NCBI GenBank assembly: GCA_902765595.1
Contig: CACXAQ010000003.1
Span: 1-64,000, forward strand
Length of the DNA: 64,000 nt
Source: Oscillospiraceae bacterium
Lineage (GTDB): Bacteria; Bacillota; Clostridia; Oscillospirales; Oscillospiraceae
Direction: 5' to 3'
The position numbers and the translations under genes were made by a program. How positions within the stretch are numbered: the stretch's first letter is position 1; every line of letters begins with the position of its first letter. Of this stretch, positions 26,852 through 34,615 are shown in pieces. Under the pieces are notes generated by a model. It saw only the letters and a list, made by a program, of their open reading frames with translations. It was not told where the DNA came from and made no database searches.

Positions 26852-27394
26852 TTAACTCCAGTTTTTGATTTCACAGGCCACCGTCACGACCCCGTCACAG
26901 ATCAGTTCCGCATGCAAAGGGATCATCTCATCGGTAAACCATACCTGTGCGCTTGTGTGGTCGTCAACCAGCAGCTTCACCACCTGGGCGTCTTCCTCGG
27001 TCCAGAAGGCGTCGGCGTGGGCATGGCAGAGGGCGTCCACCAGAAGCGGCAGGGCGGACATGGGACTCAGCCCATAGTCGTCCAGATCTCCGGTGTCCAG
27101 GATCAGCCCGTCATATTCCAGGGCTGTGCCGCTGCTTTCCACCCGCGCGGAGATACCGGAAACCGGACCGGGGGCGAGGATCGTGACCCGCTGCACGCCG
27201 TTTTCCAGATCATAACGCAGCGTGAAGGAGGCGCTGCGGTCAGGATAGGACGCTGTCAGTTCCGAAACGAAGGAAAGCGTGTCCCGCGCGGCAAGATCCT
27301 CAGAGAAGGAAAGGTACTGCTGCTCCGCGTGGTTTCCGCAGGCGGGGAGAAGAAGACACAAGGCCAGGACGAACAGAATCAGCGTTTTTTTCAT
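26852..27394 (-). CDS. GerS/YdcC-like lipoprotein upstream of alr
   Basis: 180-residue lipoprotein with lipobox LLPAC (Cys19). The rest is beta-rich with a LolA-like look: SASFTLRYDLENGVQRVTIL, a GISARV strand, LEYDGLILDTG, then LSPMSALPLLVDAL and final strands ending VACEIKNWS. Sequence alone gives a weak match, but gene order is informative: C. difficile gerS (germination lipoprotein, LolA-like fold) and B. subtilis ydcC both sit directly before alr. Start 27394 has GGAGGG 4-5 bases upstream; the in-frame codon at 27436 lacks one. A germination or spore-envelope role is inferred. Confidence 0.6.
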   Translation of the reverse strand: MKKTLILFVLALCLLLPACGNHAEQQYLSFSEDLAARDTLSFVSELTASYPDRSASFTLRYDLENGVQRVTILAPGPVSGISARVESSGTALEYDGLILDTGDLDDYGLSPMSALPLLVDALCHAHADAFWTEEDAQVVKLLVDDHTSAQVWFTDEMIPLHAELICDGVVTVACEIKNWS

Positions 27395-27445
27395 GGGTCC
27401 CTCCAAAAGAATGTGGTAACCCATGCTTATGCGCATGCTTACCCT

Positions 27446-27474
27446 ATTATAATCACAATGTGTTCCTCCGTCAA
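27446..27474 (-). promoter_or_regulatory. Sigma-A promoter of the lipoprotein-alr operon
   Basis: Minus strand TTGACG (27474-27469), 17-base spacer, perfect TATAAT (27451-27446). Just downstream, the direct repeat CATGCTTA occurs at 27422-27429 and 27434-27441, 12 bases apart; it may be an operator. Confidence 0.8.
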
Positions 27475-27506
27475 ACCCTTCTTCGGTAAAAAAGCCAAAA
27501 ATCCTC

Positions 27507-27535
27507 TTGAATTATTGTGCGATGTGTGGTACGCT
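27507..27535 (+). promoter_or_regulatory. Promoter of pheST
   Basis: TTGAAT (27507-27512), 17-base spacer, extended -10 TGGTACGCT (hexamer 27530-27535). It precedes the T-box leader. Confidence 0.6.
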
Positions 27536-27542
27536 ATGCCTG

Positions 27543-27762
27543 CTGTGAACGGGAAAATAGCGCTTTCCTTGGCGAGCAGAGAGTGGGGGCCGTCGGCTGT
27601 GAGCCTCCTTCGTCAACGGCGTTTGGTTCGCCCGGGAGCTCCGGCCAATCCCCGGCGTGTGGTGCGCGTTACGGCACCGAGAGTGCGGCCTTTGGCCGAA
27701 TGTGGGTGGTACCACGGAAGCTTTGCTTTCGTCCCTTGTTGGGACGGAGGCTTTATTTTTTT
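27543..27762 (+). ncRNA. T-box riboswitch, tRNA-Phe specific
   Basis: Leader before pheS with T-box features: the k-turn AGAGAG (27579-27584 region), a distal loop around GGCTGTGAGCC, a TTC in the position of the specifier codon (27627-27629, Phe), the antiterminator signature GGGTGGTACCACGG (about 27704-27717) and a terminator hairpin ending in T7 near 27761. Uncharged tRNA-Phe should stabilise antitermination and switch on pheST. Fold boundaries are by eye. Confidence 0.9.
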
Positions 27763-27818
27763 GCTTCGGTCGAAGGACCGGAGCCCCTTATGTGAGGGAA
27801 ACGGGAAAGGAGATCGGA

Positions 27819-28844
27819 ATGAAAGAGATGATGCAGGCCCTGCGGGAGGCCTCGATCAAGGCGATCCTGAATGCAGACGACGCGGAGAGCCTGGAGAACC
27901 TGCGGGTCAAATACCTGGGAAAGAAGGGGGAACTCACCGCGATCTTGCGCCAGATGGGCAAGCTCTCCGCAGAGGAGCGGCCTGTTATGGGTCAGCTTGC
28001 CAACCAGCTGCGCAGTGAAATCGAAAATGCCATCGACCAGCGCCGCAACGAATTGAGCGCGGCCATGCTGGAGAAGAAGCTGGAGCGGGAGACTTTGGAC
28101 GTGACCCTGCCCGGCGAAAAGCCCCACATGGGCCACAAACACCCCATGTACAATGTCCTGGATCAGATCAAGGACATCTTTATCGGCATGGGCTTTGAGA
28201 TCGTGGACGGACCCGAGGTTGAACTGGCGGACTATAACTTCACCAAGCTCAACATCGATGAGGGACACCCTTCCCGGGAGTGGACGGACACCTTTTATTT
28301 TACCGAGGACAGCCGGATCCTTTTGCGCACCCAGACCTCTCCCATGCAGATCCACGCCATGGAGACGCGGGAGCTGCCCATCCGCATTATCGCGCCGGGC
28401 CGGGTGTACCGGAAGGATGAGGTGGACGCCACTCATTCGCCCATGTTCCACCAGATCGAGGGCATGGTCATCGACAAGGGTGTGACCATGGCCGATCTGA
28501 AGGCGACGCTGAACCTGGTGGTGGAGAAGATCTACGGCAAGGGCACCGTCACCCGCTTCCGCCCCCATCATTTCCCCTTTACCGAGCCCAGCTGCGAGCT
28601 GGACATCCAGTGCCATAAGTGCGGCGGCAAGGGCTGCTCCACTTGCAAGGGCGAGGGCTGGATCGAGGTCCTGGGCGCCGGCATGGTGCATCCCAAGGTG
28701 CTTGCCGGCTGCGGCATCGACCCGGACGTGTACTCCGGCTGGGCCTTTGGCATGGGCCTGGAGCGTCTTGCCATGGGCGAATACAAGATCACGGACCTGC
28801 GTCTGATCTTTGAGAACGACGTGCGGTTCCTGGAACAGTTCTGA
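27819..28844 (+). CDS. pheS: Phenylalanyl-tRNA synthetase alpha subunit
   Basis: 341-residue catalytic subunit of the alpha2-beta2 PheRS. An N-terminal coiled-coil arm (1-85) precedes the class II catalytic core: motif 2 IRIIAPGRVYRKDEVDATHSP, the HQIEG segment and the motif 3 GWAFGMGLERLAM. A four-Cys patch (CHKCGGKGCSTC) near residue 270 could bind zinc. The start at 27819 follows AAAGGAGA; the frame is open upstream to 27657 but that region is the T-box. pheT follows after 120 bases containing a repeat element. Confidence 0.97.
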   Translation: MKEMMQALREASIKAILNADDAESLENLRVKYLGKKGELTAILRQMGKLSAEERPVMGQLANQLRSEIENAIDQRRNELSAAMLEKKLERETLDVTLPGEKPHMGHKHPMYNVLDQIKDIFIGMGFEIVDGPEVELADYNFTKLNIDEGHPSREWTDTFYFTEDSRILLRTQTSPMQIHAMETRELPIRIIAPGRVYRKDEVDATHSPMFHQIEGMVIDKGVTMADLKATLNLVVEKIYGKGTVTRFRPHHFPFTEPSCELDIQCHKCGGKGCSTCKGEGWIEVLGAGMVHPKVLAGCGIDPDVYSGWAFGMGLERLAMGEYKITDLRLIFENDVRFLEQF

Positions 28845-28849
28845 ATTGA

Positions 28850-28944
28850 TTCCCTTTTAGGGGGAAGTGCCCCATTGGGGCAATAGGGGCTCAGCACGAT
28901 TTGCCCCTACAGTCACTTCGTGACAGCTCCCCCTCAGGGGAGCC
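28850..28944. repeat. MITE/REP-like palindromic element between pheS and pheT
   Basis: About 95 bases ending in imperfect terminal inverted repeats (TTCCCTTTTAGGGGGAAGTG region at the left, complement of CAGCTCCCCCTCAGGGGAG at the right), with inner hairpins such as GTCACTTCGTGAC (28912-28924) and CTCCCCCTCAGGGGAG (28927-28942). It resembles the small dispersed elements common in Oscillospirales genomes. No coding potential. It fills most of the pheS-pheT gap and would be transcribed. Confidence 0.65.
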
Positions 28945-28964
28945 TATAAGGAGGAATTTTTATA

Positions 28965-31649
28965 ATGAAAATGCCGAGAAAATGGCTCAATGAGTTTGTC
29001 GACCTGCCTCTGGAAGAGGTGGATGATAAGGCATTCGCCGAGGCCATGAGCGTCTCCGGCTCCAAGGTGGAAGTCACCGAGGACCTGAGCAAGACGATCC
29101 ATAATGTTAAGGTGGGGCGTATCCTGTCTCTGGAGAAGCACCCCAACTCCGACCATATGCTGGTGGCCCAGATCGACGTGGGCGGGGAAGCCCCTGTTCA
29201 GATCTGCACCGGCGCCTGGAATGTGCATGTGGGCGATCTGGTGCCCGCGGCGCTGCACAAGTCTCTGCTGCCCAACGGCGTAAAGATCGAAAAGGGCAAG
29301 CTCCGGGGCGTGGAGTCCTTTGGCATGCTCTGCTCGCTGAAGGAACTGGCGGCCGACGTGCACGATTTCCCCTATGCCGAGATCAAGGCCGCGGCGCTGC
29401 TGAACAATTATCATCCCATCGATCCGCTGAAGCCCTCTATTTCTCCCAATATTCAGAGCGGGGACCGGATCTTTGGCAAGGTGGTAGCGGCAGAGGTCAG
29501 CTCTGTGGAAAACGTGGGAGTCATCCTGTGGAAATGCGGCCTCGCCTTGGGCTGCGAGACGGTGACGCCCTGCCAGAATATCCACGTTGGCGACCTGGTG
29601 GCTTACAACACGGAAAAAGACGCCATCTGCACCCTTGCGGATCTTCACGCCGAGCAGAAGGAGTTCCCCAACTGCATTGAGGACGGTATCCTGATCCTCC
29701 ATGAGGATTGCAGGCCCGGTGATGATATGAGCTTGCTTTTGGGCCGTGACGACCATGTGGTGGAGTTCGAGATCACCCCCAATCGGCCGGACTGCCTGTG
29801 CATGATCGGTCTTGCGAGAGAAACGGCGGTCACCTTTGGCAAAGAGCTGCGCCTTCATGAACCTGTGGTTCAGGCCAAAGCCGGCGGCAATATCGCCGAC
29901 ATGGCGAAGATCGTCATTGAGGACGCCGCCCTGTGCCCCCGCTACACCGCCCGCATGGTGAAGAATGTGAAGATCGCCCCGTCTCCCGCCTGGATGCGCG
30001 AGCGGATCCGGAACGCCGGTATGCGACCCATCAACAATCTGGTGGATATCACCAACTACGTCATGCTGGAATACGGCCAGCCCATGCATGCCTTCGATTT
30101 CAGCTGCGTGAAGGACGGCGAAATCCATGTCCGCTGCGCCAAAGAAGGGGAGAGCATCCGCACCCTGGACGGCACGGATCGTCCGCTGACGCCCTCCATG
30201 CTCTGCATCTGCGACACCGAGCGGCCTGTTGCCGTGGCCGGCGTTATGGGCGGCGAGAACAGTGAGATCGTGGGCGACACCGCCATGGTCCTCTTTGAGA
30301 GCGCCTGCTTCAACGGGCCCTCCGTCCGCCGGACCGCCACCGCTCTCGGTATGCGCACCGACGCCTCCTCCCGCTTTGAGAAGGGCCTGGATCCGGAGGG
30401 GACCCGGAAGGCCGTGGATCGGGCCTGTGAGCTGGTTGAGCTCCTCGGTGCCGGCGAAGTCGTGGAAGGCGTCATCGACGTCTATCCCGGCAAAAAGCCC
30501 CAGACCACCGTGAAGCTGGAGCCTGAAAAGGTCAACGCCCTGCTGGGTACGGATATTGACGAGGGCACCATGCGCAAGATCCTGATGGACCTGGGCTTCG
30601 GCCTGGAGGGCGATACGATCCTGGTGCCGTCCTGGCGCGGAGACGTGGAGCACTATTCGGATATTGCCGAGGAAGTGGCCCGCTTCTATGGGTACAACGA
30701 GATCCCCACCCGCTTTTCCGGCGGCATCAGCACCGCCGGCGGCTACAGCGAGCTGCAGCAGGTCGAGCGGCGGATCGGCGAGGTGTGCCGCAGCATGGGT
30801 CTGGATGAGATCATTACCTATTCCTTCATCAGCCCCAGCTATTATGATAAGATCCGCATGGCTCCCGACGATCCCCGCCGGGACAGCCTGAAAATCCTTA
30901 ACCCTCTGGGCGAGGATACCTCCATCATGCGCACCACCATCCTCCCTTCCATGCTGGAGATCCTGACGCGCAACTACAACTACCGCAATAAAGAAGCTGC
31001 TCTCTATGAGATCGGCAGGATCTATCGGAAGCGCCCCGACGGTTTGGCCGATGAGCCGAAGATCGTTTCTCTGGGCGCCTATGGGCCCAAGATGAATTTC
31101 TTTGTCCTCAAGGGCTGGGTGGAAACGCTGCTTGCCGATCTGGGTACGGGGAAGCCTCATTTCACGCAGGAGAAGAATAATCCCTCTTATCATCCGGGCC
31201 GCTGCGCCAGGATTTATGTAGGGGACACCGAGATCGGCGTTTTGGGTCAGATCCATCCGGAGACTGCGGCCAACTACGGTGTGGACGCGGAACTCTACTG
31301 CGCAGAGCTGCGTTTTGACGCGCTGTTTGCGCTCCGGGGCTCTATCCCTGTCTTCAAGCCGCTGCCTCGTTTCCCTGCGGTCACCCGTGATATCGCCGTG
31401 GTGTGCGAGAATACGGTTCCTGTGGGTGATATGGTCGAGGCGATCCTTTCCGGCGGCGGCCAGTATCTGAAGGATTGCGCGCCGTTTGACGTATACACAG
31501 GTCATCATATTGCCGAGGGCATGAAGTCTGTGGCCTTCTCCCTGACCATGCGGGCCGAGGACCAGACCCTGACGGACGAGCATGCGGAAGAAACTGTGAA
31601 GAAGGTCCTGCAGATTCTGAAAGATCGCTTTAACGCCGTCATGCGCTGA
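28965..31649 (+). CDS. pheT: Phenylalanyl-tRNA synthetase beta subunit with duplicated OB-like domain
   Basis: 894 residues, about 90-100 longer than usual. Order: N-terminal helix, EMAP/OB tRNA-binding domain (about 45-125), an extra segment (about 134-232), B3/B4 editing domain (ITPNRPDCL at about 270), B5, catalytic-like core and the C-terminal anticodon-binding ferredoxin-like domain (FPAVTRDIAVV). The extra segment repeats the OB pattern: QICTGAWNVHVGDLV (79-93) compares with ETVTPCQNIHVGDLV (198-212). This looks like a tandem duplication of the tRNA-binding domain. The ATG follows AAGGAGGAA. Frame is intact throughout. Confidence 0.95.
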   Translation: MKMPRKWLNEFVDLPLEEVDDKAFAEAMSVSGSKVEVTEDLSKTIHNVKVGRILSLEKHPNSDHMLVAQIDVGGEAPVQICTGAWNVHVGDLVPAALHKSLLPNGVKIEKGKLRGVESFGMLCSLKELAADVHDFPYAEIKAAALLNNYHPIDPLKPSISPNIQSGDRIFGKVVAAEVSSVENVGVILWKCGLALGCETVTPCQNIHVGDLVAYNTEKDAICTLADLHAEQKEFPNCIEDGILILHEDCRPGDDMSLLLGRDDHVVEFEITPNRPDCLCMIGLARETAVTFGKELRLHEPVVQAKAGGNIADMAKIVIEDAALCPRYTARMVKNVKIAPSPAWMRERIRNAGMRPINNLVDITNYVMLEYGQPMHAFDFSCVKDGEIHVRCAKEGESIRTLDGTDRPLTPSMLCICDTERPVAVAGVMGGENSEIVGDTAMVLFESACFNGPSVRRTATALGMRTDASSRFEKGLDPEGTRKAVDRACELVELLGAGEVVEGVIDVYPGKKPQTTVKLEPEKVNALLGTDIDEGTMRKILMDLGFGLEGDTILVPSWRGDVEHYSDIAEEVARFYGYNEIPTRFSGGISTAGGYSELQQVERRIGEVCRSMGLDEIITYSFISPSYYDKIRMAPDDPRRDSLKILNPLGEDTSIMRTTILPSMLEILTRNYNYRNKEAALYEIGRIYRKRPDGLADEPKIVSLGAYGPKMNFFVLKGWVETLLADLGTGKPHFTQEKNNPSYHPGRCARIYVGDTEIGVLGQIHPETAANYGVDAELYCAELRFDALFALRGSIPVFKPLPRFPAVTRDIAVVCENTVPVGDMVEAILSGGGQYLKDCAPFDVYTGHHIAEGMKSVAFSLTMRAEDQTLTDEHAEETVKKVLQILKDRFNAVMR

Positions 31650-31690
31650 GGGTGATCTGAAAAAAGATGCGCAACCCCATGGATTTCGAC

Positions 31691-31718
31691 TTTACTTGAC
31701 AAAAAAATCTGGTATAAT
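31691..31718 (+). promoter_or_regulatory. Extended -10 promoter of ireB
   Basis: TGGTATAAT with hexamer 31713-31718; a weak -35 TTTACT (31691-31696) lies 16 bases upstream. A perfect TTGACA at 31696-31701 is only 11 bases from the -10 and so is badly spaced. Confidence 0.55.
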
Positions 31719-31751
31719 ATGGTCGATAAACGAAGGAAGGGAGGGATCGTT

Positions 31752-31994
31752 ATGGAGGATGTTACAAGAAAATTCACAGCCTTGGACAGTAAGGCGGAAA
31801 TGCGGGAGATCCTGTCGTCCGTGTATAACTCCCTCATGGTGAAAGGATATAACCCGATCAATCAGATCGTGGGCTACATCCTCTCCGAGGATCCGACTTA
31901 TATCACCAATTACAACAATGCCCGCACGCTGATCTGCCGGATCGACCGGGACGAGCTCCTGCAGGAGCTGCTTCACACCTATCTGGATAAGTAA
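31752..31994 (+). CDS. IreB family regulatory phosphoprotein (UPF0297)
   Basis: 80-residue small protein of the IreB/YrzL family, a substrate of the PASTA kinase IreK in Enterococcus that influences cell-wall stress and cephalosporin resistance. The sequence is typical: an N-terminal Thr cluster (EDVTRKFTAL), then YNSLMVKGYNPINQIVGYILSEDPTYITNYNNAR. The ATG at 31752 has GGGAGGG upstream. In most Firmicutes ruvX and yrzB follow; here a terminator follows instead, so ireB is alone. Confidence 0.93.
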   Translation: MEDVTRKFTALDSKAEMREILSSVYNSLMVKGYNPINQIVGYILSEDPTYITNYNNARTLICRIDRDELLQELLHTYLDK

Positions 31995-32003
31995 GGCGAA
32001 AAG

Positions 32004-32040
32004 GCAAAAACCAGGCCCGAAAGCCGGGCCTGGTTTTTGC
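32004..32040 (+). terminator. Terminator after ireB
   Basis: Perfect 16-bp inverted repeat, arms 32004-32019 and 32025-32040, with A5 and T5 in the stem ends. Confidence 0.9.
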
Positions 32041-32133
32041 TGGGTTGATAGAGCGCTGTCGCTGCGGTATGCACGGCTTCAGCCGATCTACAATCCCGGC
32101 ACCATTTAGAGAAAAGATAAAGGGAGCAGAAAC

Positions 32134-33711
32134 ATGAAAGTCAGAATGATTTTACTGCGTGTCTTCAGCGGCATCCTCGCGTTTGTGTGCGTTCTCTGCC
32201 TGGCCTTGAACGGGATCGGGCTGAAGCAGATGCTGGACTGCAAGACCTATTGGGAAAAGCAGGGAGCCGACGCGACTGAGAACTTTGACAAGCTGGAGGA
32301 CGGCATCAGTCAGCTTCGTGCCAACGAGATCGCCTACCAGGAGGGCGTGGACGCCTACCTGGACGGCCTCGAGGAATATGAGCAGGGCGAAGCTGCCCTG
32401 CAGGCCGGTGCAGCACAGCTTAACAACGGGCAGAGCCAGTATGACGACGGCGCTGCCAAGCTTGCCGATGCGCATCAGCAGTATGATGATAATGTAGCCA
32501 AACTGAACCAGGCCAAGGCAGAGCTGGAAGCCGGCAAAGCCCAGCTGGAGCAGGGCAAGGCAGAGGTCGCCGCCGGCGAGGCGGAACTTGCAGCGCACCA
32601 GCAGGAATACGAAGAGGGCAAGGCAAAGCTGGCAGAGGTCGCGCCGATTTATGCCGCAGCCAAGGCCGCCAAGGATGAGTTTGATTCTGTGAAGGCTCAG
32701 TATGATGACGCCGTTGCCCGCGGAGACCTGATCATGCAGGCTGCGCTGAAGGATAAGGTCACCTGGGCGGAGATCGCATTGAACGCCAGTCTCCAGGGCT
32801 ATTCCCTCGCGGGGATCATTCAGGAGTACGAGGCCGGGCAGGCGAAAGTGGCCGAGTATGAGGCCGGGCAGGCAAAGGTCCAGGAGGGCAAGCAGAAGAT
32901 CGCCGAGGGTGAAGCAAAGATCGCTGCCTCCGAAAAGCAGATCGCCGATGCGGAAGCCAAACTGAACGCCGCCAAGAATACCCTGGATCAGAAGGACCAG
33001 GAGCTGGCCGCCGCCGGCGGACAGCTTGCCAACGGCTATGCCCAGTATGAAGCCGGAAAGAAGGAACTGGAGGCCGGTGCGGCGCAGCTTGCGGACGGCC
33101 TTGCCAAGCTTGGAGAATACGAGGGCGGCCAGGATCAGGTCGCGGCCGGGCTTGACATGGTCCTTGCCACCGATACTTACTATAACCGGGCGAAGGAAGC
33201 CCTTGTGAAGAAGATCGCGGATCGTCTGGGGCAGAACTTCACCTATTGGACGCTGGATGCAAACGGAGAGCCTGTCTACCTGAACGATCAGCGCTTCCTT
33301 GACCTGGACAAGGCTATGCAGGTGGTTGACGCCGGACGCGATTTCCTGACCGACACCACCGGTGTCGTGACGAAGGAAGTTACCGGCCGTCTGATCGTGT
33401 GGGCGATCGCTGCGGCAGCTGTCTTGAGCGGCATCCTGGCTGCAATCCTGGGGCTTTGCGGAAAACGCCTCGGTGCGTTGATCGGGGCCATCGTCAGTGT
33501 TTTTGCTGCCATGAACAGCATTGTCCTTGCGCTGTTCTTTGGTACTGAGAATCCCATGTCTGTGATTTCCGGGACCGGTACGGTCGGAATCGTTTTGGCA
33601 GGCGTGATCGCGCTTTTTGTCGCAGGTGTGACGGAGATCGTCTTCTCCTCCATCGCCCTTGCGGGCAAGAATCCCCCGAAGGCTGCAGAAACCCTTTCCG
33701 CCGAAGCTTGA
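32134..33711 (+). CDS. Membrane protein with long repetitive coiled coil
   Basis: I do not recognise an orthologue. The 525-residue product has one N-terminal membrane segment (about 8-30), a long Ala/Glu/Lys/Gly-rich helical region (about 40-335) full of AKLxEGxAEL-type repeats, a short globular part (about 340-415), and three or four hydrophobic segments at the end (about 418-510). The architecture recalls YhgE/Pip or SMC-like 'tape-measure' proteins. A 30-base tandem repeat at about 32824-32883 encodes two EYEAGQAKV units. It is flanked by terminators, so it is a single-gene unit; ribosome binding site GGGAGCAG. Weak promoter candidates lie in 32045-32095. Confidence 0.75.
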   Translation: MKVRMILLRVFSGILAFVCVLCLALNGIGLKQMLDCKTYWEKQGADATENFDKLEDGISQLRANEIAYQEGVDAYLDGLEEYEQGEAALQAGAAQLNNGQSQYDDGAAKLADAHQQYDDNVAKLNQAKAELEAGKAQLEQGKAEVAAGEAELAAHQQEYEEGKAKLAEVAPIYAAAKAAKDEFDSVKAQYDDAVARGDLIMQAALKDKVTWAEIALNASLQGYSLAGIIQEYEAGQAKVAEYEAGQAKVQEGKQKIAEGEAKIAASEKQIADAEAKLNAAKNTLDQKDQELAAAGGQLANGYAQYEAGKKELEAGAAQLADGLAKLGEYEGGQDQVAAGLDMVLATDTYYNRAKEALVKKIADRLGQNFTYWTLDANGEPVYLNDQRFLDLDKAMQVVDAGRDFLTDTTGVVTKEVTGRLIVWAIAAAAVLSGILAAILGLCGKRLGALIGAIVSVFAAMNSIVLALFFGTENPMSVISGTGTVGIVLAGVIALFVAGVTEIVFSSIALAGKNPPKAAETLSAEA

Positions 33712-33718
33712 TGAAAGG

Positions 33719-33754
33719 AAATCCCCTGACGGTCAATTGACCGTCAGGGGATTT
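33719..33754 (+). terminator. Terminator after coiled-coil gene
   Basis: Perfect 36-base palindrome centred at 33736/33737, with AAA and TTTT ends. Confidence 0.9.
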
Positions 33755-33784
33755 TTGCGCATCTTGCGACGATCTAAAAAGACC

Positions 33785-33813
33785 TTGCCACAGCCGGTGC
33801 TGCGTGATAAAAT
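33785..33813 (+). promoter_or_regulatory. Promoter of the glycosyltransferase-GtrA pair
   Basis: TTGCCA (33785-33790), 17-base spacer, TAAAAT (33808-33813). Confidence 0.6.
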
Positions 33814-33887
33814 GATAAAGATTCAGAAAAAGCTTGGAAAAAGGCAAGCTTGGCTTTACCAGGTCTTGCCGGGGGAAGAGGAATAGT

Positions 33888-34604
33888 ATGAAGGAGAATC
33901 TTTCGTGCCAGCGCCGTATGGCGATCGTGCTCCCTTCGCTGGATCCGGACGATAAATTTGACCGTGTGGTGAAGGGCCTTGTCGAGCATGGTTTTGAAAA
34001 TATCGTGATCGTGGATGACGGAAGCGACGATGCCCACCAGATTCACTTTACAAGGGCGGAGGAGTTTGCGCCTTGCACGGTCCTGCATCATGGGTACAAT
34101 CGCGGGAAAGGCTGTGCGCTGAAAACCGCCTTTGCGTATGTGCTGGAGAAGCTGCCGGATGTGGAAGGCGTGATCACCATTGACGGCGACGGACAGCATT
34201 TGATCGAGGATATCATCGCCTGCGGCGAGCGGATGCTTCGGGAAAAGGACCGGGTCATTCTGGGCTGTCGGGATTTCAGCCAGCCGGGCGTGCCGCCCCG
34301 CAGCGTCACCGGCAACAGGACCACCTCTCAGATGTTTCGACTTTTCTATGGGATCCGGCTTTCCGATACCCAGACCGGCCTGCGGGCGATCCCCAGAGCG
34401 TTTCTGGAGCCTTTTCTCCGCGTGGAAGGGGAGCGATTCGAGTATGAGACCAATATGCTTTTGAAAATGAAGCGGCAGGGGATCGGATTTGAGGAGCAGT
34501 CCATTGCCACCGTCTACGACCCGGAGGATTACAGCTCTCATTATAACGCGCTGAAGGACTCCTGGCGGATCTTCAAGATCATGTTCAAAGGACTTTTCCA
34601 CTGA
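33888..34604 (+). CDS. Glycosyltransferase family 2, polyprenyl-phosphate hexose synthase-like
   Basis: 238-residue GT-A fold enzyme of the DPM1/GtrB group, which loads a hexose onto undecaprenyl phosphate. Motifs: AIVLPSLDPDDKF at the start, IVDDGSDD, NRGKGCALKTAF, the metal-binding ITIDGDGQH (D-x-D), SDTQTGLRAIP and FEYETNMLLKMKR. No C-terminal membrane segments. The ATG at 33888 follows GAAGAGGAA. A GtrA-type flippase-like gene starts 11 bases downstream; together they look like the first two parts of a three-component glycosylation system, with the final transferase absent here. Confidence 0.9.
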   Translation: MKENLSCQRRMAIVLPSLDPDDKFDRVVKGLVEHGFENIVIVDDGSDDAHQIHFTRAEEFAPCTVLHHGYNRGKGCALKTAFAYVLEKLPDVEGVITIDGDGQHLIEDIIACGERMLREKDRVILGCRDFSQPGVPPRSVTGNRTTSQMFRLFYGIRLSDTQTGLRAIPRAFLEPFLRVEGERFEYETNMLLKMKRQGIGFEEQSIATVYDPEDYSSHYNALKDSWRIFKIMFKGLFH

Positions 34605-34615
34605 GGGAGAGCGGG

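Noticed and set aside
27543-27762. Leader regions upstream of pheS and valS considered as tRNA genes
   Set aside because: They lack the cloverleaf and T-loop consensus and carry clear T-box and terminator signatures.
27657-27818. N-terminal extension of pheS
   Set aside because: The frame is open through the T-box, but that region is structured leader RNA; ATG 27819 has a strong ribosome binding site and gives normal length.
28944-31583. 879-residue open frame antisense to pheT
   Set aside because: Shadow of pheT with no motif or start signal.
31696-31718. TTGACA-N11-TATAAT as a standard promoter for ireB
   Set aside because: Both boxes are perfect, but an 11-base spacer is incompatible with sigma-A recognition; the extended -10 with a weaker -35 is preferred.
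32824-32883. Short tandem repeats considered as CRISPR
   Set aside because: In-frame coding repeats of a coiled coil, with no spacers and no cas genes nearby.
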